The translations under genes were made by a program, and so were the position numbers. This document shows, one piece after another, positions 1 to 7,210 of a stretch of 64,000 nt of DNA. The notes beneath the pieces are model-generated. The model worked only from the letters and a program-made list of their open reading frames with translations, was not told where the DNA came from and ran no database searches. Numbering within the stretch: position 1 is the stretch's first letter; each line of letters begins with the position of its first letter. The stretch covers positions 1 through 64,000 of the forward strand of contig NZ_JAUOQR010000009.1 of assembly GCF_030547185.1 (NCBI RefSeq). Reading direction: 5' to 3'. The stretch comes from Neptuniibacter sp. 1_MG-2023. Lineage in GTDB: Bacteria > Pseudomonadota > Gammaproteobacteria > Pseudomonadales > Balneatricaceae.

Positions 1-67
1 TAAATCGCTATGGATGGTGACCTTCCTACAGAGGACTTTCACCTCATTAGTTCATGCCCATGCTGGG

Positions 68-165
68 CGTACACAAGTCGCTGCAATTGACAAAAATACC
101 TGCCACGAATTTTGCTTCGCAAAATATAGCGCTAGGTATTTTTGCAACTGAGCTCAGCGTTAGGC
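68..165 (+). other. attC-like recombination site 1
   Basis: The right end is a consensus R' box GTTAGGC (159-165). The outer arms pair: CAAAAATACCT (90-100) is the exact reverse complement of AGGTATTTTTG (134-144), with CGCTG/CAGCG arms outside it, and the inner hairpin is ATTTTGC-TTC-GCAAAAT. The left box is degraded (GCGTACAC at 68-75 instead of a GCCTAAC type). This is the layout of an integron attC site; it would mark the end of a cassette whose gene lies mostly left of the window. Confidence 0.6.
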
Positions 166-173
166 TTTTGGTC

Positions 174-329
174 ATGGTAGATATTCGAGAAAAACGGAAA
201 GTAACTATTAGCACGATTAAAGAGATCGGAAATCCACAAATATTCGCTCAACTAGGTTACGATGTTCTCAGTGAGGCACCAGCGATGGGGTTCGAGGGAC
301 TGGATGGTCAATCAGTTACAACGGTCTAA
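174..329 (+). CDS. Tiny hypothetical cassette ORF (51 aa)
   Basis: A 51-residue ORF starting 9 bases after the R' box of attC-like site 1, where the first gene of an integron cassette is expected. The product begins MVDIREKRKVTIS and contains a hydrophilic middle followed by a short Gly/Ala/Ser tail. I recognise no domain. No clear Shine-Dalgarno precedes the ATG, which is common for cassette genes but lowers confidence. The same frame is open upstream to 54, but that part runs through the attC hairpin and is unlikely to be translated. It may be a remnant of a longer gene. Confidence 0.3.
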   Translation: MVDIREKRKVTISTIKEIGNPQIFAQLGYDVLSEAPAMGFEGLDGQSVTTV

Positions 330-343
330 ATGTGTCGCATGTT

Positions 344-413
344 GGCCTAATAAAAACAGGCAGCAGGATGCTCGCAAGCTCGCAAGCTCGCGATTCTGCT
401 GTAGACGTTCTGT
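344..413 (+). other. Possible degenerate attC-like site 2
   Basis: The left part is GGCCTAATAA (344-353); CAGCAG (361-366) pairs with CTGCTG (396-401); GTTCTGT (407-413) could be a decayed R' box. The loop holds two tandem copies of GCTCGCAA followed by GCTCGCG. Position between two small genes fits a cassette boundary, but the boxes are poor, so this is tentative. Confidence 0.3.
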
Positions 414-431
414 ACTTATACTGGGTGTGAA

Positions 432-1181
432 ATGGAATCAAAATTAGTGTTAATAACGGGTGGTAGTCGAGGCATAGGGGCAGAGTCTGCACTATTGGCC
501 GCCAAAAAAGGTTGGGATGTTGTTATTACTTATCGCAATCAAATTTCTGAAGCTGAATCGATTGTTGATAAAATATTACAGCTCGGTCGTAGCGCCTTGG
601 CCATTCAGGTTGATGTAAGTAATGAGCAAGATATTTACGATTTGTTTAAAACTATTGATGAAAAGTTTGGCCGTTTGGATGCATTTGTAAACAATGCTGC
701 TGTAATTACTCCTATATCTTCTTTCGTCGATATGCCACCTTCCAGAATCCGTGACGTCTTTAATACTAATGTTGTTGGAGCCTTTATTTGTGCGCAAGAA
801 GCGGTAAAAAGAATGTCCTGTAATAGTGGGGGCCAAGGTGGGTCTATTGTAAACCTGTCTTCTGCCGCTGCAAGAATTGGTTCACCTAATGAGTTTATTG
901 ATTACGCAGCATCTAAGGGCGCAATAGATACTTTAACTTTAGGGCTGTCTAAAGAAGTGGCATCACAAGGCATTAGAGTCAATGCTGTTCGTCCTGGGCT
1001 TATTTCTACTGATATGCATGCTGATGCTGGCGATAAAGATAGACCTGAAAAATTGAAAAAATTTATACCCATGCAACGTGCCGGTTTTGCATTAGAGGTG
1101 GCTAACTCTATAGTATGGCTAATTTCTGATGAAGCATCGTATGTAAATGGTGCTTTACTAGATGTTGCAGGTGGACGGTAA
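432..1181 (+). CDS. SDR family oxidoreductase, YgfF-like
   Basis: A 249-aa classical short-chain dehydrogenase/reductase. The Rossmann cofactor loop TGGSRGIG lies at residues 9-16, the NNAA motif at 87-90, the catalytic Ser at 143/144 and the YxxxK pair at Y158/K162, so the active site is complete. The C-terminal half (IRVNAVRPG, then IPMQRAG and the final DVAGG) resembles the E. coli YgfF group of glucose-dehydrogenase-like SDRs; the substrate cannot be read from the sequence. Cytosolic, NAD(P)-dependent by family. A GGGTG element lies just before the ATG. It sits between attC-like sites 2 and 3, so it is probably a mobile cassette gene. A carbonyl reductase or sugar dehydrogenase role is equally possible. 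Confidence 0.9.
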   Translation: MESKLVLITGGSRGIGAESALLAAKKGWDVVITYRNQISEAESIVDKILQLGRSALAIQVDVSNEQDIYDLFKTIDEKFGRLDAFVNNAAVITPISSFVDMPPSRIRDVFNTNVVGAFICAQEAVKRMSCNSGGQGGSIVNLSSAAARIGSPNEFIDYAASKGAIDTLTLGLSKEVASQGIRVNAVRPGLISTDMHADAGDKDRPEKLKKFIPMQRAGFALEVANSIVWLISDEASYVNGALLDVAGGR

Positions 1182-1182
1182 A

Positions 1183-1263
1183 ACATCTAATAAACACATT
1201 AAAAATCGCCCATAAAACGTGGGCTGGACTTGCTAACGCGTGCCTTTTATAGCGGTGTTATGT
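1183..1263 (+). other. attC-like recombination site 3
   Basis: Ends in an R' box GTTATGT (1257-1263). It shares a block of about 60 nearly identical bases with site 4, including AAACACATTAAAAATCG and GTGGGCTG. ATAAAA (1212-1217) pairs with TTTTAT (1245-1250). It starts directly after the stop codon of the SDR gene, as expected for a cassette end. Confidence 0.6.
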
Positions 1264-1280
1264 GTAATGAAGAATGATCA

Positions 1281-1613
1281 ATGAAATCAGAATACCAGTT
1301 ATTTTTCTGTGATACCTCTGGCACTCATGAGCCAGTAGTTTCGTTTGAGTCAGAGTCACCTTTTCCTACACTCTTTGTCGGTCAGCGTGTGGATGATCAT
1401 GGCTGGGATAGATTGAGAGGTGTCGGAGTATTAGGTTCTGAAGAAAACCCGATACGTTACACAGTCCATAGCTTGAAATCGGTTGTATTTGTTGAGAATG
1501 GAAAAAATATAATCCAAAGCTGGGTAAATTTCAAACCTTACTCTGGTGAAAGGTCACCAGTGTTTGGTAATACAGAGCCTGCAATGTCTTCAAGTGAGGC
1601 TTTAGGAAAATGA
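1281..1613 (+). CDS. Hypothetical cassette protein (110 aa)
   Basis: A 110-residue protein I do not recognise. It begins MKSEYQLFFC and has alternating hydrophobic/polar stretches that suggest a small beta-rich soluble domain (LFVGQRVDD, IRYTVHSLKSVVFVE, IQSWVNF), with a Ser-rich tail. There is no signal peptide or membrane segment. It lies 17 bases after the R' box of attC-like site 3 and its stop codon is 4 bases before the left box of site 4, so the gene fills a single cassette exactly; that layout is the best evidence that it is real. No operon partners. Function unknown. Confidence 0.6.
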   Translation: MKSEYQLFFCDTSGTHEPVVSFESESPFPTLFVGQRVDDHGWDRLRGVGVLGSEENPIRYTVHSLKSVVFVENGKNIIQSWVNFKPYSGERSPVFGNTEPAMSSSEALGK

Positions 1614-1617
1614 AAAC

Positions 1618-1697
1618 ACATAACAAACACATTAAAAATCGACCACAAAAAAACGTGGGCTGCACTCGCTAACGCTCGCCTTTTATGTGGGCGATGT
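1618..1697 (+). other. attC-like recombination site 4, R' box apparently damaged
   Basis: The left box ACATAAC (1618-1624) is the exact reverse complement of the GTTATGT box ending site 3. The core is nearly identical to site 3, and the outer right arm TTTTATGTGGGCG (1681-1693) is better preserved. The right end reads GGGCGATGTC where GGGCGTTATGTC would be expected, i.e. the crossover TT seems deleted, so this site is probably dead for recombination. Confidence 0.6.
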
Positions 1698-1711
1698 CTC
1701 CGGAGAGAGTT

Positions 1712-2194
1712 ATGGATAAATACCTAATCACTAAAGAAGAAATTGATCAATTTGAAGGTATATCTAAAACTCATTTTCTGAACGAAAACGCGAAACGAAC
1801 TAATAAGTCTCTTGGTGATCTCGCCGGCTTAACGGGCTTTGGGTTTCATATAATTGAAATTCAGCCCAGCCATGAATCTACAGAGTTTCATAAGCACTAC
1901 CATGAGGATGAGTGCGTTTATATTTTGGAAGGTGTCGCTGAAGCTCAGATAGGCGAGCAAATATACTCAGTAAAAGCGGGGGATTTTATAGGCTATCGAG
2001 CAGGTGGCGAAGCTCATGCACTGAGAAATATTAGTGATTCGATCGTATTAAAATGTATTGTAGTCGGGCAGCGTCTTGATCATGATGTGGGTGATTACCC
2101 AAAACTGAATAAGCGTATTTATCGGCATAAAAATATGCCGTGGAACCTCGTCGATATTGATAAAATTGATGAGCCTAATGCAGGTAAAAAATAA
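1712..2194 (+). CDS. Cupin domain protein
   Basis: A 160-aa single-domain cupin. Cupin motif 1 is visible as HKHYHEDECVYILEG (His, His, Glu metal ligands) and motif 2 as GDFIGYRAGGEAHAL with the final His ligand. Such proteins bind a divalent metal in a beta barrel; roles range from dioxygenase and isomerase to ligand-binding regulator, and nothing here decides. The frame is open from 1685, but an ATG at 1712 is chosen because GGAGAGAG lies 2-9 bases before it and the upstream part belongs to attC-like site 4. Probably a cassette gene; no neighbour suggests a pathway. Confidence 0.8.
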   Translation: MDKYLITKEEIDQFEGISKTHFLNENAKRTNKSLGDLAGLTGFGFHIIEIQPSHESTEFHKHYHEDECVYILEGVAEAQIGEQIYSVKAGDFIGYRAGGEAHALRNISDSIVLKCIVVGQRLDHDVGDYPKLNKRIYRHKNMPWNLVDIDKIDEPNAGKK

Positions 2195-2229
2195 TAAGTG
2201 GGGAGCGACGCTTTTTTCTACACCACACT

Positions 2230-2316
2230 TGAAGCTTTGGCAAAGGCTGGCCTCCTACTAGGGAGGTTATCATTAGGAAGTCAGCCGAATGCTTAATAAG
2301 TGCCAAAGCGAAAGGT
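2230..2316 (+). repeat. REP-like palindromic element, copy A
   Basis: Contains GGCAAAGGCTGGCCTCCTAC, a variant of the core seen in copies B and C, enclosed by a perfect 9-base inverted repeat GCTTTGGCA (2234-2242) / TGCCAAAGC (2301-2309), and ends in AGCGAAAGGT, shared with copy B. Read on the minus strand it begins GTAGGAGGCCAGCC, resembling the GTAG-headed REP elements of pseudomonads. Confidence 0.55.
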
Positions 2317-2428
2317 TAATAGCCGATGAATGCGTCTAATGGGGGGTAAGCAATACCAACCACTTATAGTGTTAATTGTGCTCGGCTTTAATTAAAATTT
2401 GAATCTCTCTATATAAAAAGGTCCGTTA

Positions 2429-2782
2429 ATGGGTATAGAAAACGCTCCTGTTAATCATCATGATTACTATCATGCCCATGTGTATTTTGAACAGGAAACC
2501 TTAGCCTTTGCCACAAAGCTATGTGAACAAGCAGGTGAACGGTTTGGCTTATCGATTGGTAGGGCTCACCAAAAAAATGTGGGGCCTCATCCTAAATGGA
2601 GCTGTCAAATAAGCTTCTCATCCAGTGAGTTTGATTTATTTATTCCATGGTTAGAGAAAGAACGTCATGGTTTAACCGTATTGGTCCATGCACTAACCGG
2701 TAATAACCTAAAAGATCATACGGATTATGCTTATTGGTTAGGAAAGCCGGCAGAACTTAATTTATCTATATTTAAAAACTAA
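2429..2782 (+). CDS. DOPA 4,5-dioxygenase family protein
   Basis: A 117-aa protein of the DOPA dioxygenase-like family, which in fungi opens the catechol ring of L-DOPA extradiolly; bacterial members are small, mostly uncharacterised, and often annotated as aromatic ring-cleaving. Conserved histidines are visible: H15 and H17 in YYHAHVYF, H54 in VGPHPKWSC, H87 in VLVHALTG and H97 in LKDHTDYAYWLG, the last being characteristic. The usual length is 100-120 residues, so it is complete. AAAGG about eight bases upstream serves as the ribosome site. It sits between REP-like copies A and B in the accessory region; no catechol pathway gene is next to it. Confidence 0.85.
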   Translation: MGIENAPVNHHDYYHAHVYFEQETLAFATKLCEQAGERFGLSIGRAHQKNVGPHPKWSCQISFSSSEFDLFIPWLEKERHGLTVLVHALTGNNLKDHTDYAYWLGKPAELNLSIFKN

Positions 2783-3197
2783 CAAAAAAACATACGAAAT
2801 AAATTGCGTCGGCTGATGCTTTTAGTTCCGTGGCCGACTTCCGGCCAAAGGTTGGCCTTCTTCAAGGGAGACTCTGATGTAAGAGCTCACCCTGAGAGCG
2901 AAAGGTCCATGAGTATTAACCTGATTTATATAATGACCTTAATGCGCTTAGATAAGTTTGTTTGCAGAGGGAGGGGGCAGCTCTTGCATCGTGCATATAG
3001 GTCACTGATACCTAATTAGGGCCATATTCTTTTAAGTTGATTATTGTGATTTTTGATAGACTTTCACAAGGCGTGTGAATTATGTCACGACCGCTAATAA
3101 TTGAGTTCTCAGGTGTGTTATATCGCTTAACTTCCAGAGGCAATCCGCACAATGTAAGATCTTACCCTTAAGTTCTTCACACATAAGAGAGTATGGA
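2783..3197. other. Intergenic stretch with REP-like copy B
   Basis: No credible gene. The only open frame (71 codons from 2804) runs straight through the REP-like element and encodes a low-quality Arg-rich peptide. The right half (3000-3190) is AT-rich and may hold the promoter of the VOC gene; I see no convincing attC boundary here. Confidence 0.6.
2831..2906 (+). repeat. REP-like palindromic element, copy B
   Basis: Core palindrome GGCCAAAGGTTGGCC (2843-2857), identical to copy C, followed about 20 bases later by GTAAGAGCTCACCCT (2879-2893; copy C has GTAGGAACTCACCCT) and AGCGAAAGGT (2897-2906; same in copy A). The three copies share order and spacing of these blocks. Confidence 0.65.
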
Positions 3198-3590
3198 ATG
3201 TTTAGTCATGTAATGGTTGGATCAGATGACATTGAAAGATCAAAGAACTTTTATAACTCAGTACTTGGAGTTCTGGGTGTAAAAGAGCCCGTTGTCAATG
3301 TTAACGACACAGGGCAGACACGGCTTTTCTATATTCATAATGATTCGATTTTCTGCGTAACTGAGCCAATAAACGGTAAGCCAATGAGTGCAGCAAATGG
3401 TTCCACTATTGGTTTTACATGCGATTCGTCAGAGCAAGTAAAAGAGTTACATGACGTTGCCGTAGCAAATGGAGGAACGAGTATTGAAAGTCCTCCAGGT
3501 TTGCGAAATAACACAACGGGGAAAAAGCATTTGTGTTATTTCTTAGACCCAGATGGTCATAAAATTTGTGGCATGTACCGTTGCGATTAG
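3198..3590 (+). CDS. VOC (glyoxalase/bleomycin resistance) family protein
   Basis: A 130-aa single-module vicinal oxygen chelate protein. The opening MFSHVMVGSDDIERSKNFYNSVL is the typical first beta-alpha unit with a metal-ligand His near residue 4; the closing CYFLDPDGHKICGMY carries the DPDGH signature. Members act as glyoxalases, extradiol dioxygenases, fosfomycin-type thiol transferases or drug-binding proteins; the specific role is not evident. Cytosolic. The stop codon is 4 bases before the left box of attC-like site 5, so this is the best-formed gene cassette in the window. A GAGAG...GGA purine stretch precedes the ATG. Confidence 0.85.
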   Translation: MFSHVMVGSDDIERSKNFYNSVLGVLGVKEPVVNVNDTGQTRLFYIHNDSIFCVTEPINGKPMSAANGSTIGFTCDSSEQVKELHDVAVANGGTSIESPPGLRNNTTGKKHLCYFLDPDGHKICGMYRCD

Positions 3591-3594
3591 CTAT

Positions 3595-3740
3595 GCCTAA
3601 CAAGGGCATTTAAAGAGCTTGCTCTAGGTGCTGGGGCTAGCGAAGTATATGTTCAGCAAGGCCCAGCCCTCTCATTTAATAGCTTCGATATTGATAGACT
3701 ATTTGAGGGCAAAAACAACTCAAAATGAAAGGGGTTAGCC
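3595..3740 (+). other. attC-like recombination site 5 (long, VCR-sized)
   Basis: Left box GCCTAAC (3595-3601), right box GTTAGCC (3734-3740). CATTT...GAG on the left arm pairs with CTCAAAATG on the right arm; an internal stem is formed by GCTGGGGC and GCCCAGCC. At 146 bases it is in the size range of the long Vibrio-type repeats and is unrelated in sequence to sites 1, 3 and 4. Confidence 0.6.
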
Positions 3741-3821
3741 CTTTAAACTAGTTTTTTATCTGTATCCAACTGTGATCATTAATGGCCAAGGGTAGGGGAA
3801 AGTGGCTTATAATCATTGTTA

Positions 3822-4388
3822 TTACCAGATCGGTTTCCTATAACAAGCAGGTCCTTTATATACGCTTTTCTTCTCTTTACAGTTAAAAAAGTCTTCGAGA
3901 TCCACTTTAAGTTGACAGAAAATATCCCCGTTACGATCAGGTGATGCAATAATTGTAAGATCTCTATTGCTACCTGTAATCGATAGTTCGTAGACTCGTC
4001 CACTAGGCTTACTAAATAATTCAGCTACACCTGCAGCAGATATGTCGATTTCTTCTATCTCCCCTAGAGGCTCTTTATTTTTAATCTTATTATTAAAGGA
4101 TAGAACTTTTACATCACCGTTTTTATAAATTGCGACTCTCTTATCAAAGAAGGGGTTCTGGGACATGTCAATATAAAATTTTAAGCCCAGAAGCGCTAAA
4201 AAAGTATATGTAGGATAGGCCCACCAAAATGAGGTGAGCGTAGCGGCTGACAATAAAACTGGGTATACCCATAGGTATAAGTTATTAATAAGCAAAATAT
4301 GATTGTCTGCGTAATAGACAGTGATGTGAGGGTACATGCGCCTAATGTAAACTTTCTCAAACTCTTCTTTGTTTAAGTTCATAGTCAT
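3822..4388 (-). CDS. Hypothetical membrane protein (188 aa)
   Basis: A 188-residue protein with two adjacent hydrophobic segments at about residues 33-50 and 52-72 (LWVYPVLLSAATLTSFWW, then the following FLALLGL stretch), short N-terminal hydrophilic part and a roughly 110-residue soluble C-terminal domain rich in beta-type pattern (VAIYKNGDVKVLSF, YELSITGSNRDLTIIA). The layout recalls PH-like domains of small bacterial membrane proteins, but I cannot assign a family. It is on the opposite strand to the cassette genes and begins after the last attC-like site, so it is probably not part of the array. GGAATGAC lies near the ATG. Confidence 0.6.
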   Translation of the reverse strand: MTMNLNKEEFEKVYIRRMYPHITVYYADNHILLINNLYLWVYPVLLSAATLTSFWWAYPTYTFLALLGLKFYIDMSQNPFFDKRVAIYKNGDVKVLSFNNKIKNKEPLGEIEEIDISAAGVAELFSKPSGRVYELSITGSNRDLTIIASPDRNGDIFCQLKVDLEDFFNCKEKKSVYKGPACYRKPIW

Positions 4389-5104
4389 TCCTTAACTTAA
4401 TATTTACATATCAGTATATCTGTCGATCAAAGGGTTAAAACTAAAGCTAAGTTTCTCCAACCAGAAGCAGGTTAAATCGCTGATTAGTCAGAGCCTAGGT
4501 TGTTTCCTCTTCTTTTTATTAGCATCGTGTACATCATGAATATCGCTTTCCTCAAAAAGAATTAGTCCACTTCCAAGCAAACAGAGGAAAGGACATGAAC
4601 GATATTGCGATTAAAACTAAATAGTCTCAACTTTATTCTCCAAGGATAGGTGTAGCTATATTCATACCTGTAAGAGTCTCAGTTTGCGATTCGTTAATCA
4701 ATATCTGCTTCATGATTGGTGTTGTGCATATGATGTAGCTGAAAAACGTTGCGATGACGGGGTTTCGGCCAAAGGTTGGCCTCCTACAAAAGACCTTTAG
4801 GAGGTAGGAACTCACCCTTTATACCCAGAACTGCATTCTCCTTTATCCGCCTGTTTTATCTTCACTATATAGAAGTGTTTATCCTTGCTGAGGGATATGT
4901 CTGTCTGCCTTTTATTGGAGGGCTGGTGGAAAAGGGATGAAACAGACTGTCGCTAAAAGTGAATCATATAGGTTTACATGCAGCTGTCTATATTTTAAAT
5001 ATCCTTTATAAACAATAAATTATGTCTATGGCATATAGTTTGCTTTTGATCTTGCCTAACAATAATAAGTAAAGGGGTACGCCGACTGTGGCGTAAAGCA
5101 TTCT
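4389..5104. other. Gene-free intergenic region
   Basis: About 716 bases with no credible gene. It contains REP-like copy C and, just before the methyltransferase, an isolated GCCTAACAA (5054-5062) that resembles a left attC box but has no matching right box. The 60-codon minus-strand frame at 4633-4815 runs into the REP-like element and is not credible. Confidence 0.6.
4757..4818 (+). repeat. REP-like palindromic element, copy C
   Basis: Core GGCCAAAGGTTGGCC (4767-4781) followed by TCCTACAA, then GTAGGAACTCACCCT (4804-4818). On the minus strand it reads TTGTAGGAGGCCAACC, a GTAG-headed palindrome. Confidence 0.65.
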
Positions 5105-6118
5105 ATGTCATCATCTGAAACTAATCCTACTCAACGAATCAATGAGCTTTATTGGGGTTTTGTTATCTCTAGAGCTATTCATGTGGCAGCCAAATTAGGT
5201 ATTGCTGACCATGTAAGCGGCACGGCTGTCCATGCAAAAGATATAGCTAAACATTTATCATTGAATGAAGATCGTCTTTATCGGTTGATGCGCTTATTGG
5301 CTTCTTATGGGATTTTTGAAGAGACCGATAAAGGAATGTTTTTGGCTACACCGCTCTCAAGTTCAATTAGTAGCGACGGTGAGTTTTCGATTCGTAATGC
5401 CGCGCACATGGTTACAAAATCTATGTGGGAGGCATACGGCCATTTAGAGCATAGCGTATGCACGGGTGAAGATAGCTATACAGAACTTTTTGGCAAAGGT
5501 GTTTTTGAGTACTTAGATGAAGACGCTGAAGAGAATAATCAGTTTGCCAGAGCTATGCATAATTATGCAGAGTTAGAGAATCCTGTTATTGCTGAATGCT
5601 GCCCTCTGAGCGATGCGAAAACATTAGTGGATGTAGGAGGAGGGCAAGGAGGCTTTATTAAAGCGCTTCTTTCTCAAAATGAACAGCTTAATGGTACCTT
5701 GTTTGATCAGCCACATATTGTCAATCAAGCCACTCATATAGAAGAGCAATCTGCACTTAACTTACGTTTTGATAAGAGCCATGGCAGCTTTTTTGAGAAG
5801 ATCCCTTCCGGAGCGGATGCTTATGTTCTTAAACGGATTCTACATGATTGGAGTGATGAGGATTGCTGCAAAATACTGCAAACAGTCAAAGCCGCAATGA
5901 CGCCTGAAAGTAAACTTTATGTGATCGACGCTATTGTACCTGAAGGAAATGTCCCACATTTCTCAAAAGATATAGAAGCTTTTCTTATGACCTGGGGCGG
6001 GCAGGAACGTGATAAAGAGGAGTTTGAGAAACTATTTAGCCAAGTAGGTTTAACTCTATCCGCTATTATCGAAACACCTACACCTCTATCGGTACTTGAG
6101 GTGCAGCTGCCATCGTAG
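5105..6118 (+). CDS. SAM-dependent methyltransferase, plant-type O-methyltransferase fold
   Basis: A 337-aa class I methyltransferase with an N-terminal winged-helix dimerisation domain (about residues 11-90, IxxxLGIADHV) and a C-terminal SAM-binding domain. Motif I is LVDVGGGQGGFIKALL (174-189) and the general base is H247 in RILHDWSDEDC. This is the acetylserotonin/hydroxyneurosporene/caffeate O-methyltransferase superfamily, which methylates small aromatic or polyketide hydroxyls; the acceptor cannot be predicted. Length is normal. No strong ribosome site is visible before the ATG. It stands alone, convergent with the LysR gene at 6147, with no biosynthetic partners in sight. Confidence 0.85.
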   Translation: MSSSETNPTQRINELYWGFVISRAIHVAAKLGIADHVSGTAVHAKDIAKHLSLNEDRLYRLMRLLASYGIFEETDKGMFLATPLSSSISSDGEFSIRNAAHMVTKSMWEAYGHLEHSVCTGEDSYTELFGKGVFEYLDEDAEENNQFARAMHNYAELENPVIAECCPLSDAKTLVDVGGGQGGFIKALLSQNEQLNGTLFDQPHIVNQATHIEEQSALNLRFDKSHGSFFEKIPSGADAYVLKRILHDWSDEDCCKILQTVKAAMTPESKLYVIDAIVPEGNVPHFSKDIEAFLMTWGGQERDKEEFEKLFSQVGLTLSAIIETPTPLSVLEVQLPS

Positions 6119-6146
6119 ATGTTTTATAACCTATTCCCATAACGGG

Positions 6147-7088
6147 CTATTGATACATAGAGTCAAACCCAGGGATGTTATTTTCCCAAATGGGTTTGTC
6201 TTTTCCTATGAATTCACGCACGGCATCAAAGAAGAGTTGTGTACGTACTGGTAGTTCGCGATGTGGATAGATGGCATAAAGGTGATTAAATTCAGGTAAT
6301 TTAATATGAGTCAAAATAGGTGTTAATAGACCTTGTTTAATTTCATCTGAGACTAAAAAGGCAGGTGTTAAAAAGTAGGTACTTCCAGATAGGGCTTTTA
6401 AGCGAATCGCATCCCCATCATTTGATCGGAAGGTACTATGGATAGGTACCGCAACTTCTGCACCTTGGTCGTTGATGTAACTAACTTCATCTATACGTAA
6501 GGTGTTGCTGGCATAACTTGCCGCAGGTAATTTAGCGAGCTCTTCAAGTGTTGCAGGTTCACCATAAGTTTGTAGGAATTCCGGTGTGGCTAAAATGACT
6601 AGGCGGTTGCGAGCGAGTTGGCGTGAAATTAAATTTGATACTTTAGGTTGGCCGATACGAAAAGCAAGATCATAACCTTCACCGACTACATCGACCATGC
6701 GATCTTCTAAGTTTAATTCGACTTCTACCTGCGGAAAGCGTTTTTGAAAATCGTTTATTACGGGTAGTAAATAGCGGCGCCCAATAATCGCTGAACTGGT
6801 TATTTTTAAGAGGCCGCGGGGTTCAGTGTGATAGTTTTCGGCAATTTGTATAGTTTCACTTAATAAAAAGCGCATTTCGGTGGCTTTTTTGACCATCTCG
6901 GCGCCTGCGGCGGTTAAAGAGATAGTGCGAGTAGAGCGGTTAAGTAAACGTACGCCTAACTCCTCTTCCAATTTATTCATCTGTTTGGAAACAACTGAAC
7001 GATCGATACGGTGAGATTCAGCAACTTTTGCGAAGTTACCGAGCTCTACAACATCTAGAAACATTAGCAAACGACTCGTTGTATCCAT
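6147..7088 (-). CDS. LysR family transcriptional regulator (efflux-linked)
   Basis: A 313-aa LysR-type regulator: N-terminal winged HTH at residues 1-60 (VAESHRIDRSVVSKQMNKLEEELGV...) and a periplasmic-binding-protein-like effector domain at about 90-295. It is of the AaeR/DmlR-like subgroup (starts MDTTSRLLMFLDVVELGNF). It is divergently transcribed from the RND efflux operon across 122 bases that hold a 20-base dyad, so it most likely controls that operon as MexT controls mexEF in Pseudomonas, though it is not a clear MexT orthologue. Effector unknown. Confidence 0.9.
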   Translation of the reverse strand: MDTTSRLLMFLDVVELGNFAKVAESHRIDRSVVSKQMNKLEEELGVRLLNRSTRTISLTAAGAEMVKKATEMRFLLSETIQIAENYHTEPRGLLKITSSAIIGRRYLLPVINDFQKRFPQVEVELNLEDRMVDVVGEGYDLAFRIGQPKVSNLISRQLARNRLVILATPEFLQTYGEPATLEELAKLPAASYASNTLRIDEVSYINDQGAEVAVPIHSTFRSNDGDAIRLKALSGSTYFLTPAFLVSDEIKQGLLTPILTHIKLPEFNHLYAIYPHRELPVRTQLFFDAVREFIGKDKPIWENNIPGFDSMYQ

Positions 7089-7131
7089 TGGATCTCTCTT
7101 CTCAAAAGTCTATTGGTGCTATTTTTGCACT

Positions 7132-7151
7132 AATCAAATGATAAATTGATT
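7132..7151. promoter_or_regulatory. Dyad in LysR/efflux intergenic region, possible LysR operator
   Basis: AATCAA (7132-7137) and TTGATT (7146-7151) form an inverted repeat with an 8-base AT-rich spacer, midway between the divergent start codons at 7088 and 7211. Size and position fit a LysR-type recognition site. The assignment is inference. Confidence 0.4.
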
Positions 7152-7210
7152 CTATTTTAACACATTCATAACCTTTATGATGATTGCAATTAAATTTAGA
7201 GGGATAGGCT

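Noticed and set aside
10-151. Short open frames at the left edge (26 codons from ATG 10; frame 2 open from the edge to 151).
   Set aside because: Both run into the attC-like hairpin. A partial cassette gene ending here is possible, but the visible part shows no domain.
54-173. N-terminal extension of the 51-aa cassette ORF.
   Set aside because: It is encoded by the attC-like palindrome, so it is more likely non-coding.
2804-3019. 71-codon plus-strand frame.
   Set aside because: Spans REP-like copy B; low-complexity Arg-rich product, no ribosome site.
4633-4815. 60-codon minus-strand frame.
   Set aside because: Starts in REP-like copy C and has no support.
5054-5062. GCCTAACAA as another attC left box.
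   Set aside because: No matching GTTRRRY box or palindromic arms within 150 bases.
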